Below, one piece after another: positions 1-8,525 of a DNA stretch of 63,341 nucleotides. The DNA lies in NCBI GenBank assembly GCA_002011035.2, contig MTLY02000001.1, positions 1-63,341 on the forward strand, given 5' to 3'. The position numbers were made by a program, and so were the translations under genes. The DNA comes from Candidatus Hecatella orcuttiae (GTDB lineage Archaea; Thermoproteota; Bathyarchaeia; Hecatellales; Hecatellaceae). The notes beneath the pieces were generated by a model that was not told the origin of the DNA, did not search any database, and worked only from the letters and a program-made list of their open reading frames with translations. The first letter of the stretch is position 1. Each line of letters begins with the position of its first letter.

Positions 1-1
1 C

Positions 2-1426
2 CCCGCCATCCTCCAACTCAAACTCGGCACAGACCCCAACGGCCACTTCACAGCCTTCGACGCAAAAATAACCATGAGCACAGGAGGCTACGCCATTGAG
101 GGAGGAGCTGTGATAGGAGTCTGCTGCACGATGCTCACCTGCCTTTACAAGTTTCCAGCCTTCCGGGTTACAGGAGACTCTGTTTACACCAACTGCCCCC
201 CAAGCCTTGGCTTCCGGGGCTTTGGCAACCCTCAAGGCCAGTGGGCTTTGGAGCAGCTTGTGGACATGGCTGCGGAGGAACTGGGCCTAGACCCCCTGGA
301 GATACGGAGGAGAAACCAGGTGAGAGTAGGAGACACGGTCCCTTCAAGCAAGAATCCTCTTAAAACCTGCGGCTTGGAGGAGTGTATGGACCGGGGGGCT
401 GAGCTCATCGGCTGGAAGCGGAGAGAGGACCCCGCCTACCGGGGAAAAGGCGCCAAAAGAAAAGGCATAGGCATGGCCGCTGTAACTCAAGTGTCAGGGT
501 TGGGGGGAACCTTCACACCCTATCCGGAAGTTTCGAATGCTGTAATTAAGATGAACGATGACGGCACATTCAATTTGATGATGGCTCTCCACGAGATGGG
601 TGAGGGAATAAAGACCGTTATCCTTCAAATAGCAGCTGAAGAACTAGGAGTGCGAATAGACGACATTAAACTGAGTTCGGAAATAGACACGGACGTATGC
701 CCCTTCGACCACGGCTCTTTCGCAACCAGAACCACTTACGTATGCGGCTCCGCTGCTAAGCTCGCAGCGGCTGACGCGCGCAAGCAAATCTTGAAGAAAG
801 TAGCGGAAAAACTGGACACCAAGGTTGAAAACCTTGAAATGGTTGAAGGGAAAATCTACGTTCGCGGAGACCCTGAAACAGCAATTTCTCTCCGAGAACT
901 CGCGGAGCACATCCGCTTCCATGACATGGAAGACGCTGGGACCATCGTCGGCCGCGGGTCCTTCACAGCTCAAGCCAACTCCCCACCCTTCGGAGCTCAG
1001 TTTGCCGAGGTGGAGGTGGACATGGAAACGGGGGAGGTGCAACTCCTCCGCTTCGCAGCAGTTCACGACGTAGGCACAGCCATCAACCCCCAAGCGGTGG
1101 AGGGTCAGATTGAAGGCGGCGTAGCTCAAGGCATAGGCTACGCCCTCACCGAAGACACCGTGATTGACCCTCGGACAGGGGAAATTCTCACCGCCAGTTT
1201 CCTCGACTACAAAATCCCCTCCTCTCTGGATATGCCTCCCCTCTACGTCGCCCTCGTTGAGCCTTCCGATCCCTATGGACCCTACGGAGCCAAGGGCGCC
1301 GGCGAACCTCCCATCGTCCCCACGGCTCCGGCCATCGCTAACGCCATTGCTAACGCCATAGGTGTTCGCATCAAAAGCTTGCCTATGACCCCTGAGAAGA
1401 TACTGAAGGCGTTGAAAAAACTCTGA
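2..1426 (+). CDS. xanthine dehydrogenase-type molybdenum hydroxylase, Mo-binding subunit (5' partial)
   Basis: The frame is already open at base 2, so the first ATG (74) is internal and the N-terminal part lies outside the window. The visible ~474 residues are the C-terminal half of a xanthine dehydrogenase/aldehyde oxidase molybdopterin subunit. A GFRGFGNPQ stretch matches the family's cofactor-contacting RGFGxPQ, and GAKGAGEPP near the C-terminus carries the conserved catalytic Glu about 40 residues from the end. Enzymes of this family hydroxylate purines or other N-heterocycles in the cytoplasm, with an FeS subunit and usually an FAD subunit; neither partner is visible, so they may be upstream. 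It faces the nucleoside-type ABC transporter genes convergently, which fits a purine substrate. The exact substrate cannot be read from this fragment. Confidence 0.88.
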   Translation, partial: PAILQLKLGTDPNGHFTAFDAKITMSTGGYAIEGGAVIGVCCTMLTCLYKFPAFRVTGDSVYTNCPPSLGFRGFGNPQGQWALEQLVDMAAEELGLDPLEIRRRNQVRVGDTVPSSKNPLKTCGLEECMDRGAELIGWKRREDPAYRGKGAKRKGIGMAAVTQVSGLGGTFTPYPEVSNAVIKMNDDGTFNLMMALHEMGEGIKTVILQIAAEELGVRIDDIKLSSEIDTDVCPFDHGSFATRTTYVCGSAAKLAAADARKQILKKVAEKLDTKVENLEMVEGKIYVRGDPETAISLRELAEHIRFHDMEDAGTIVGRGSFTAQANSPPFGAQFAEVEVDMETGEVQLLRFAAVHDVGTAINPQAVEGQIEGGVAQGIGYALTEDTVIDPRTGEILTASFLDYKIPSSLDMPPLYVALVEPSDPYGPYGAKGAGEPPIVPTAPAIANAIANAIGVRIKSLPMTPEKILKALKKL

Positions 1427-1499
1427 AAAACCAAGATTAAACTACAGCTGTCTCTGGAGTGCTCCCGGACAGCCGGGCTAGAAGTTTACATGCAGCCTC

Positions 1500-2468
1500 C
1501 TATGTTTTTTCGCCTCTCACATACGGAGTTAAGAGCGCGGTGGGTGCGCCTATCTTTTTCGCCAAAGCCGTCGTAGAAATGGAGCTTAAAGCGAGAATGG
1601 TGAGAACGTAGGGCATCATCATGAGCAGGTTGTAGGGGATACCTATTCCTACAGCCTGAAGCCTCAGCTGAAAGGAGTCAATGACTCCGAAAAACAGCGA
1701 GCCGGCGAAGCTCCATACAGGATTCCACATTCCAAAGATCACCAAGGCTATGGCTATCCACCCACGCCCGGCGGTCATGAGTTCCACCCACTGGCGGGTG
1801 TAGGCCAGTGACAGGTAGGCTCCTGCGATGCCGGCCATGATGCCTCCGAAGAACACGCAGAGATACCTCGTCAAATAGACGTTCACGCCTAGAATGTCCG
1901 CGGCTTCAGGGTTTTCACCCACCGCCCTGATTATCAGGCCGATCCGTGTTTTGAAGAGAATCCATGAAGACACAGCGACGATGAAGAAGGCGAGATAAAC
2001 TAAAACGTTTTGGCTGAACAGAATAGGCCCTACTATCGGAAGGTCGCTCAAGCCGCGGATGTAGATGGGATAGAAACCCGCCTCCGCCGCCATGCCGATC
2101 CACTTTTTCCCAATGTAGCTGGTTACCCCTATGCCGAAAATGGATAGAGCAAACCCTGAAATCACTTGGTCTGATCTGGTTGTGATGGACAGGAAGGCAT
2201 GAATAAGACTCATGGCTCCGCCGCATAAGGCTGCCAAAAGGATCCCCATCCAAGGATTTCCTGTGATGTTCACCCCGATGAAGCCGACTAAAGCCCCTAC
2301 GATCATCATTCCCTCTACGCCCAGATTTAGCACCCCTGAGCGTTGAGCGTAGATTTCCCCAACCGTAGCCAAAATGAGAGGAGTACCCAGCCTCAACGCC
2401 GAAGCCACCAGTGCTGTTGAGAAAATTTCTGTCAGAATTTCCTGCACGGCTTCATCCACCTCTTTCAA
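1500..2468 (-). CDS. BMP-family ABC transporter permease 2 (nucleoside type), set A
   Basis: A 322-residue, strongly hydrophobic inner-membrane permease of the branched-chain/nucleoside (BPD_transp_2) family. The near-N-terminal stretch GEIYAQRSGVLNLGVEG and the later ENPEAADILGV are typical of the second permease in BmpA/NupOPQ-type transporters. It overlaps the upstream permease gene by 17 bases, which indicates translational coupling in the order BMP protein, ATPase, permease 1, permease 2. It is paralogous to the permease at 14643-15557. The importer as a whole probably takes up nucleosides or related bases; family members also include other small-molecule importers, so the substrate is inferred from the surrounding purine/pyrimidine genes. 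Confidence 0.88.
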   Translation of the reverse strand: MKEVDEAVQEILTEIFSTALVASALRLGTPLILATVGEIYAQRSGVLNLGVEGMMIVGALVGFIGVNITGNPWMGILLAALCGGAMSLIHAFLSITTRSDQVISGFALSIFGIGVTSYIGKKWIGMAAEAGFYPIYIRGLSDLPIVGPILFSQNVLVYLAFFIVAVSSWILFKTRIGLIIRAVGENPEAADILGVNVYLTRYLCVFFGGIMAGIAGAYLSLAYTRQWVELMTAGRGWIAIALVIFGMWNPVWSFAGSLFFGVIDSFQLRLQAVGIGIPYNLLMMMPYVLTILALSSISTTALAKKIGAPTALLTPYVRGEKT

Positions 2469-3513
2469 AGCTGACCCTATAACGGATTAGAAACTCTCCT
2501 GCAACAATTAGAAGAAGCACCAGCGATTCGATGATGTTCACCAAAGCCACAGGTATGCCGACTGCCCGCTGCATCATGTCAGCTCCCACCAGTAAGCCTC
2601 CGAAGAAAATGGATGAAGCAATTACGCCGATGGGGTGTAATTTCCCCAATAACGCCACCACCACGGCTGTGTATCCGTATCCGGGGGATAAGCCAGGCAT
2701 GATTCTGTAATGAATGGCGGACACCTGAACCATGCCGGCGATACCCGCGAGGCCTCCGCTTATTATCACAGCTGGGATGATGGTTTTGAAGATGCTGATG
2801 CCTGCATAGCGGGCGGCTTTTATGTTGGCGCCAACGACTCGGATTTCATACCCTAACCTAGTTTTCATCAGCATCAAGTAGATGAGAACGGCGGCTATCA
2901 AGGCGAAGAAAATGCCCACATGCAGCCGAGAACCAGCTAGGTTGGGCAGTCTGGCGGCTTCGGTGATGATGGGGGACCACGGAAAGCCTTCGTACATCCA
3001 CGGCCCTACTAACATGTGGGTTACCCACAATATCGCTATGTAGTTCATCATCAGAGTGGTGATTATTTCATTTACTCTCAGCTTTACCTTCAAAACTCCC
3101 GGTATCATCCCCCAAAATCCTCCGCCCAAAAACCCTAGAAGCAACATGAAAGGAAGAAGAAAGGCAGCGTCAAGTTCGGAAAAAGCATAAGCAGCCCATG
3201 TGGCTGCGAAGGCTCCCATGTACAGCTGTCCTTCCGCTCCGATGTTGAAAAAGCTGCATCTAAAAGCCAAAGCGACACCCAAACCAGCCAGCATGAGAGG
3301 CGTTGCCTTGACAACTGTTTCGATTAAACCGAACCTGCTGCCGAAGGCTCCTAAAAATAGTTTCCCATAAGCCATCAGAGGGTTAACTCCGGAGGTGACC
3401 AAGAAAACGGCTCCTAACAGCAAAGCTAACAGGACACTGGACGCTGAAATAAGCAACTTCAAATAAAGGGAGGGAGAAGGCCGTTCAACTAACCTCAGCC
3501 GCAGTCGCTGCAT
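2452..3513 (-). CDS. BMP-family ABC transporter permease 1 (nucleoside type), set A
   Basis: A 353-residue permease with about eight to ten hydrophobic segments, the first near residues 20-45. Family-typical stretches are FRCSFFNIGAEGQLYMGA and KLRVNEIITTLMMN, followed by ANIKAARYAGI and SPGYGYTAVVVALLG. It is the first permease of the set-A transporter and sits 7 bases downstream of the ATPase gene, overlapping the second permease gene at its 3' end. The paralogue in set B is 13555-14622. The role is membrane passage for the substrate delivered by the binding protein at 5086-6144. Confidence 0.88.
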   Translation of the reverse strand: MQRLRLRLVERPSPSLYLKLLISASSVLLALLLGAVFLVTSGVNPLMAYGKLFLGAFGSRFGLIETVVKATPLMLAGLGVALAFRCSFFNIGAEGQLYMGAFAATWAAYAFSELDAAFLLPFMLLLGFLGGGFWGMIPGVLKVKLRVNEIITTLMMNYIAILWVTHMLVGPWMYEGFPWSPIITEAARLPNLAGSRLHVGIFFALIAAVLIYLMLMKTRLGYEIRVVGANIKAARYAGISIFKTIIPAVIISGGLAGIAGMVQVSAIHYRIMPGLSPGYGYTAVVVALLGKLHPIGVIASSIFFGGLLVGADMMQRAVGIPVALVNIIESLVLLLIVAGEFLIRYRVSFERGG

Positions 3514-3520
3514 GGAAGAT

Positions 3521-5044
3521 TCACTTTCCCCCAGCCATCATTAAGCCAACCTCTTCTCTCTGCGCAGCCTTAGCCTCCACCGTGCCCACGATTTTCCCTT
3601 GATACATCACCGCTATTCGGTCGCTTAGAGCCATGATTTCGTCAAGGTCTTCTGAGATGAGCAGTATGGCGACACCTCTCCGCCTCTGCTCCAGCAGCAT
3701 CCTTTGAATATATTCTGTGGCGCCCACATCTAGGCCTGAAGTAGGGTGAACGGCCACCAAAACCTCCGGGCTGGCGGAGATTTCCCGCGCCAATAGAAGT
3801 CTCTGCTGATTCCCCCCCGAAAGCAATTTAACTGGGGTGTCTCTGGCTGGGGTCATAATGTTAAAACTTGAAATCAGACGGTCGCAGAAATGCTCCACAG
3901 CCTGACGGTCGATGAATAATCCTCGGTTGAAATCGCTACTTCTGTAATTCTTAAGAATCAGGTTCTCTAAAACACTCATGCTTGTGACAAGTCCTATGTT
4001 CACACGGTCTTCAGGTATGTGAGCTAACCCTAAGTCAATTCTCTCCCTCGGTGAACAGCCGGTGATGTCTTGGCCTTTAAGGAAAACTTTTCCTCCCGAA
4101 GCCTTCCTGAGGCCTGTGATAACCTCCGCTAATTCGCTCTGGCCGTTGCCCGCTACTCCGGCAATCCCAAGGATCTCTCCCTGTCTTACATACAGTGAAA
4201 CTCCGCGAAGAGCTTCCAGCCCTTTGTCGTTGAGTGCGTGAAGATCTTTCACTTCTAAAATAACCTTGCCTTTCCCAAGTTCTTCTCTTTCAGGTCTGAA
4301 AATGACCTCCCGGCCTACCATCATGCGAGCCAGTTCAGCCTTGTTTGTTTCGTCCTTATTGCAGGTGAAGACAACTTTTCCTGCGCGCAGCACCGTGATC
4401 CTGTCTGCAACGGACATAACTTCCTCCAGTTTATGGGTGATGAACACGATGGAGAAACCTTGCTTCACCATCAGCCTAAGGGTCTCGAAAAGTTTCACGG
4501 TTTCCTGAGGTGTAAGCACTGAGGTGGGTTCGTCTAAAATTAACGCCCGAGTTCCCATGCACAAGGCTTTGATGATCTCCACCCGCTGCTGCTCACCTAC
4601 TGAAAGTTGCCAGATCTTTGTCTGAGAATCAACTTTCAACCCGTATTTTTCAGAAAGCTCAGCTATCTTGGATCTGACCTCTTCCACATTCTGAGAAAAT
4701 AAACCTGCAGACTTCAGCCCTATCATCACGTTTTCCACAGCGTCGAAGGAGGGCACCAGCGAGAAATGCTGCTGCACAAACCCTATCCCGTTTCTTATGG
4801 CCTCCTTGGGTGAGTTAGACGTGAAACGTTTCCCGCGAAGCAGTATATACCCCTCATCCGGCTGGTAGAGTCCGTACAGTATCTTCATCAAAGTAGTCTT
4901 CCCAGCGCCGTTTTCCCCCAGCAGCCCGTGGATTTCACCTTCTCTGAGGTCGAAGTCTACGTGGTCATTAGCCACCAAACTACCGAACCTTTTAGTTATA
5001 CCCCGCATTGAAACAACATTCGCCTTTTCCAAAGCTACCGTCAC
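3521..5044 (-). CDS. BMP-family ABC transporter ATPase (double ABC domain), set A
   Basis: A 507-residue ATPase with two fused ABC domains, the usual form for sugar and nucleoside importers. Domain 1 has Walker A GENGAGKT (43-50), signature LSVGEQQ (147-153) and Walker B ending LDEP (about 170-172). Domain 2 has the degenerate P-loop GNGQSE (299-304), signature LSGGNQQ (408-414) and HPTSGLD (433-439), where the catalytic Glu is replaced. A weakened second site is normal in this family. It lies between the binding-protein gene and the permease genes on the same strand. A 54-base stretch covering Walker A (4872-4925) is identical to the set-B ATPase gene at 16968-17021, far more than the rest of the two genes. 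Confidence 0.92.
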   Translation of the reverse strand: MTVALEKANVVSMRGITKRFGSLVANDHVDFDLREGEIHGLLGENGAGKTTLMKILYGLYQPDEGYILLRGKRFTSNSPKEAIRNGIGFVQQHFSLVPSFDAVENVMIGLKSAGLFSQNVEEVRSKIAELSEKYGLKVDSQTKIWQLSVGEQQRVEIIKALCMGTRALILDEPTSVLTPQETVKLFETLRLMVKQGFSIVFITHKLEEVMSVADRITVLRAGKVVFTCNKDETNKAELARMMVGREVIFRPEREELGKGKVILEVKDLHALNDKGLEALRGVSLYVRQGEILGIAGVAGNGQSELAEVITGLRKASGGKVFLKGQDITGCSPRERIDLGLAHIPEDRVNIGLVTSMSVLENLILKNYRSSDFNRGLFIDRQAVEHFCDRLISSFNIMTPARDTPVKLLSGGNQQRLLLAREISASPEVLVAVHPTSGLDVGATEYIQRMLLEQRRRGVAILLISEDLDEIMALSDRIAVMYQGKIVGTVEAKAAQREEVGLMMAGGK

Positions 5045-5085
5045 TGATAATTAGGGTGAAGAAAAAATAAAGGAGAGGTTAAAGG

Positions 5086-6144
5086 CTACTCCCAAGTATA
5101 CTCGCTGATGGTGGGAACTACAAACTCGCCTGCAACTATCTGGCTTCGTCTTTCAGCTATCTTTTCCTTCACGTCGTCAGGAACCATAGGCCCGAAGAGA
5201 GTTAGGTCCGTGGCACCTTCTGCTATGCCTCGATAATAGAACTGGTTCAAATCCTCCCTCGTCAAAGTTCCCGCTCTCCAGCCTTCTATGATCTCCCCGA
5301 AGAACGGCGCCCAATTCCATATGATGATCGCCACCACAGCTTCTGGGGCGATGAAGCGGCTGTCGGTGTACATTCCGAAGGCATAAACACCTCGCTCCGC
5401 GGCTGCCTCCAGAACCGCAGCGGAGTCTTGGTAGTGGCTGAGAAAGTCTGCTCCAGCGTCAATAAGAGCGAAGGCTGTCTCTTTCTCTTTCGGCGGGTCA
5501 TACCATGTACCTGTAAAGGCCACTCGAACCTCGATGTCGGGGTTAATCTCTTTGGCTCCCAAGATGTAGGCGTTGATACCGTACACCAGCGTTTCGATGG
5601 GGTAAGCCCCGACGAAGCCTATTACTCCCGTCTTGGTCATCATTCCGGAAAGCATCCCTGCCAAATACTGGCTTTCGTAGTCGCGAGCGTAGTACGTGGC
5701 TACTCCCGGGGCAGTGGGTCCGCCACCAGGGTACAGGAAAGCAACCTCCGGGTGTTCCTCCGCTAGCTTGAAGCAGGCGTCTTGGTAACCCCAACTATGA
5801 GCGAAGATCACCTTATGGCCTAATCTAATCCAATCGCGCAAGTACGGCTCAGCATCAGCCTCGGGGATGTTGTCGGCGTAAGACATTTCCACAGCAGGTA
5901 ATGTCTCAGATACCTCCTTCATCGCCGTGTAAGCAGCATAGTTCCACCCGAAATCCCCTATGGGGGACGGTAGCAGCAAAGCTACCTTAATGGGCTCAAC
6001 TTCAACTGGTGCGGGTGTAGGCGTTGGGGTTGGGGCGGGTCTTGTGGCTTGCCAGGCGGCGTAGCCGCCCACACCAGCCACCACCGCCGCAGCAATGGCG
6101 GCAATGCCGTATTTCATCGCACTTCTACGAGATTTATCTGCCAA
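5086..6144 (-). CDS. BMP-family substrate-binding lipoprotein-like protein, set A
   Basis: Extracytoplasmic binding protein of the Bmp/Med family that captures substrate for the downstream importer. The start is placed at TTG 6144 because a perfect GGAGGT (plus-strand 6152-6157) lies 7 bases before it; a GTG at 6159 is also in frame. The N-terminus has paired Arg (SRRSAMKYG) followed by one hydrophobic helix ending GGYAAW, then a short Pro-Thr linker, so it is membrane-anchored or exported with a flexible tether. The mature part contains family-like SPIGDFGWNYA and GYQDACFKLA. The leader is nearly identical in DNA to that of the second binding protein (12283-13461) while the mature domains have diverged. 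Confidence 0.9.
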   Translation of the reverse strand: MADKSRRSAMKYGIAAIAAAVVAGVGGYAAWQATRPAPTPTPTPAPVEVEPIKVALLLPSPIGDFGWNYAAYTAMKEVSETLPAVEMSYADNIPEADAEPYLRDWIRLGHKVIFAHSWGYQDACFKLAEEHPEVAFLYPGGGPTAPGVATYYARDYESQYLAGMLSGMMTKTGVIGFVGAYPIETLVYGINAYILGAKEINPDIEVRVAFTGTWYDPPKEKETAFALIDAGADFLSHYQDSAAVLEAAAERGVYAFGMYTDSRFIAPEAVVAIIIWNWAPFFGEIIEGWRAGTLTREDLNQFYYRGIAEGATDLTLFGPMVPDDVKEKIAERRSQIVAGEFVVPTISEYTWE

Positions 6145-6151
6145 AACAGTT

Positions 6152-6192
6152 ACCTCCACTTCCCGTTTTTATCCCCTATTGGAAATATAAGC
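6152..6192 (-). promoter_or_regulatory. promoter and ribosome-binding site of the set-A binding protein
   Basis: Read on the minus strand, a TATA-like TTATATTT element (6184-6192) lies about 40 bases before TTG 6144, giving a likely transcript start near 6160-6166. A perfect GGAGGT follows at 6152-6157. The SD spacing of 7 bases decides the TTG start rather than the upstream GTG. A second TATA-like element is near 6205-6214. Confidence 0.5.
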
Positions 6193-6291
6193 TTTTGGGT
6201 TCAGAGTATAAAAAATTGTTTTTCCAAGGAAGGACGCCGAAAGAATTAAAATTACGTCCATATCTAATTGATGATCCTAACTAGCTAGAAG

Positions 6292-6969
6292 GTGAAGGTG
6301 TTGTCAGAAGATCAGGAATCGATTCTCAGGGTAGATTGGGATATCCCGAGGAAGATCTATCCGCCGAAGGTGGTAACTTTGGCCAGCGGTGAGAAACTGG
6401 TAATTCGGGAGATAGAGAGAGGAGAGGTGCCTCCTATTCTTGAGGCCATTAGACCGCTACTGACGGTTGAGAAGGATTACTATGACATTGTAAGTGCCAG
6501 AGTATATGCAGAGCTCTTGGGATGGTACAGATATAGAGTGAAAAACGAGTACTGCCTCATTGGAGTGGTAAATGGTGAATTGGCAGGACTGGTCAACAAT
6601 AGGCTGGTTAATGAAAAGGTTTGCATGAGCCTTCATACCCTTGCTTTGAAAAGAGGTGGACGGATAGGGGCCCATCTGTTTGCAGCCAAACAGGAGCATG
6701 CTATTGAGAACTACAGCGTGGACGAGGTTTGGGTTACCGCGGAAAGTCCTATAGGGTTTAGGCGGTGGATGGTGGAATGGAGCTTGCAGCCTAGGCCTGA
6801 CCTGCAACATGAATTGGGAGGTGTAACGGTTTACGTCTTGACGAAGGAAAACTACTACAAACTGAAGCCGCAGAAAGTCTTTGGAGAAAGACCGGTTCCT
6901 GAAGAATTATATAAGGAGTCGCTTAATCCCAAGATAATAATACCAGACATAATACGCCAACAAGAGTAA
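6292..6969 (+). CDS. GNAT-like acyltransferase domain protein (tentative)
   Basis: A 225-residue soluble protein starting at GTG 6292, with another in-frame GTG at 6298 that would suit the weak SD slightly better. I see a loose GNAT-like pattern: a charged LVIREIERGE opening (about 40-50), a beta-strand GVVNGELAGLV (about 105-115) followed by a core strand and helix, and a C-terminal strand GVTVYVLTKE. The acetyl-CoA loop (Q/RxxGxG/A) is not clear; RGGRIGAH is the nearest candidate. It is 8 bases upstream of the thiolase gene on the same strand, so it probably belongs to that transcription unit. Function is not established and the GNAT reading is only a suggestion. Confidence 0.45.
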   Translation: MKVLSEDQESILRVDWDIPRKIYPPKVVTLASGEKLVIREIERGEVPPILEAIRPLLTVEKDYYDIVSARVYAELLGWYRYRVKNEYCLIGVVNGELAGLVNNRLVNEKVCMSLHTLALKRGGRIGAHLFAAKQEHAIENYSVDEVWVTAESPIGFRRWMVEWSLQPRPDLQHELGGVTVYVLTKENYYKLKPQKVFGERPVPEELYKESLNPKIIIPDIIRQQE

Positions 6970-6977
6970 GATGAACT

Positions 6978-8165
6978 ATGCTCAGACAAGTTGCAGTCAT
7001 AGGCTGCGGAATGACAAAATTCGGCCGACATGACGGGAAAACCTTATTGGAAATCATGGTCGAAGCATCGCTTCGCGCCATCGATGACGCGAAAATTGGA
7101 GAACGTGATGTTGATGCTGTCTACGTCTCCACCATGCTATCTGGGGAATTATCCAATCAGACTGCTCTTGGCAGCGCCCTTGTCGACCAACTTGGGCTAA
7201 TGCCCGCTGCAGCTCATCGCTTGGAGAACGGTCCAGCGTCCGGGGGTTCAGCGGTTAAAAATGCATGTATGGCGGTGGCTTCTGGATTTTGCGACTTGGT
7301 CTTGGTGACTGGAGGTGAGAAGATGCGGCATATATCCGGCGACAGAATAACAGACCTCATCAGTACGATGGTTCACCCCACTGCCGAATACGTGCATGGC
7401 GTCACTCTCCCCGCTCTTGCCGCCATGTTCACTAGGCTTTATATGCACCGTTATGGGCTGAAGCGTGAACATTTAGCAAAAGTAGCCATAAAAAACCATG
7501 CCAACGCCTTGAAGAATCCCTACGCTCACATCCACCAGCCCATAACCATCGAGGGTATTCTTTATGCCAAAGAGGCTGAAGTCAACAATCCTTTGGTTGC
7601 GGATCCTCTTCGGCTGTTTGACTGCTGCCCGGTTACGGATGGCGCCGCGTCGGTTGTTTTATGTGCGGCTGAAATCGCTAAGGAGTTCTGCGATACACCT
7701 GTCATCGTAGCTGGGCTAGGTCAAGCTACAGACACCTTAGCGGTTCATGAAAGAGAGGACCCAACTCTGTTGAAGGCAGTACAGGTAGCCTCTCAGAAGG
7801 CCTTTAAGATGGCTAAACTAACCCCTGCCGACATGGATTTGGCGGAACTGCATGATGCCTTCACCATCTTGGAGATCGCTGAGAGTGAAGACTCCGGATT
7901 CTTCGCTAAAGGAACCGGGCATAAGGCCTTGGAGGAGGATGTTACCTCTCTAGGCGGCAAATTGCCCATCAACCCCTCCGGCGGTCTGAAAGCTCGAGGG
8001 CATCCTGTAGGCGCCACGGGGGTGGCCCAGATTGTCGAGTTAACATGGCAGTTACGCGGTGAAGCAGGGGGAAGGCAGGTTCAAGGAGCAGAGAAAGCTT
8101 ACTGCTGCAATTTCGGGGGGTTTGGTAACAACGTTATCTCATTCGTATTAACGAGGAGGAATTGA
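6978..8165 (+). CDS. thiolase-fold protein (SCP2/acetyl-CoA acetyltransferase-like) lacking the nucleophilic Cys
   Basis: A 395-residue member of the archaeal thiolase family usually paired with a DUF35 protein. The C-terminal GHPVGATG (catalytic His) is intact, and a CCNFGGFGNN segment follows near the end. At the usual acyl-accepting site, archaeal homologues read ACASGG; here residues 82-90 read LENGPASGG, putting Pro86 in the nucleophile's place. The enzyme may therefore be non-condensing, use another residue, or belong to a subfamily with this signature. It overlaps the DUF35 gene at its stop codon, the arrangement seen in archaeal thiolase complexes. No HMG-CoA synthase gene lies next to it, so this is not the standard mevalonate cluster. 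The substrate is unknown; a link to CoA intermediates of the catabolic island is inference. Confidence 0.8.
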   Translation: MLRQVAVIGCGMTKFGRHDGKTLLEIMVEASLRAIDDAKIGERDVDAVYVSTMLSGELSNQTALGSALVDQLGLMPAAAHRLENGPASGGSAVKNACMAVASGFCDLVLVTGGEKMRHISGDRITDLISTMVHPTAEYVHGVTLPALAAMFTRLYMHRYGLKREHLAKVAIKNHANALKNPYAHIHQPITIEGILYAKEAEVNNPLVADPLRLFDCCPVTDGAASVVLCAAEIAKEFCDTPVIVAGLGQATDTLAVHEREDPTLLKAVQVASQKAFKMAKLTPADMDLAELHDAFTILEIAESEDSGFFAKGTGHKALEEDVTSLGGKLPINPSGGLKARGHPVGATGVAQIVELTWQLRGEAGGRQVQGAEKAYCCNFGGFGNNVISFVLTRRN

Positions 8166-8167
8166 TT

Positions 8168-8518
8168 GTGCAAAAAATGACCGGGTTCAAGTGTGAAAAA
8201 TGTGGAAAGATGTTTTATCCAAAACATGCTCGCTGCCCAAGGTGTGGAAGCTTGGAGTTGAAGGAGATAGATCTGGGAAACGAGTGCACGTTGATGACTT
8301 ATACGAAGCTCTTCGCTGTACCGGAAGGTGTGGAGCAAATTCCCCTCTTACTGGGCATAGTGGAATTCAAAAACGGAGTTAGGGCGCTGGGTCAGATAGT
8401 GGCTGAAGAGGTAGAAATAGGCGCCACTTTACAGCCGGTATGGGGTCCCCTAAGAAAGGTCCACGGCAAAACGGTCAGCGGCTTCAAGTTCGAGCCAGTC
8501 AAGCGAAAACTTAGTTGA
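8168..8518 (+). CDS. DUF35 OB-fold/zinc-ribbon protein (thiolase partner)
   Basis: Small protein of about 116 residues with an N-terminal rubredoxin-like zinc ribbon (CEKCGKMFYP followed by CPRCGS) and a C-terminal OB-fold region (TYTKLFAVPEG, LGIVEFKNGVRALGQI). This is the archaeal DUF35 protein that bridges thiolase and HMG-CoA synthase in characterised complexes, where it helps channel CoA esters. GTG 8168 is chosen as the start because GAGGAGGA at 8153-8160 lies 7 bases upstream; an in-frame TTG at 8162 overlaps the thiolase stop. Its partner here is certainly the preceding thiolase-like protein. Confidence 0.85.
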   Translation: MQKMTGFKCEKCGKMFYPKHARCPRCGSLELKEIDLGNECTLMTYTKLFAVPEGVEQIPLLLGIVEFKNGVRALGQIVAEEVEIGATLQPVWGPLRKVHGKTVSGFKFEPVKRKLS

Positions 8519-8525
8519 AGAAAAT

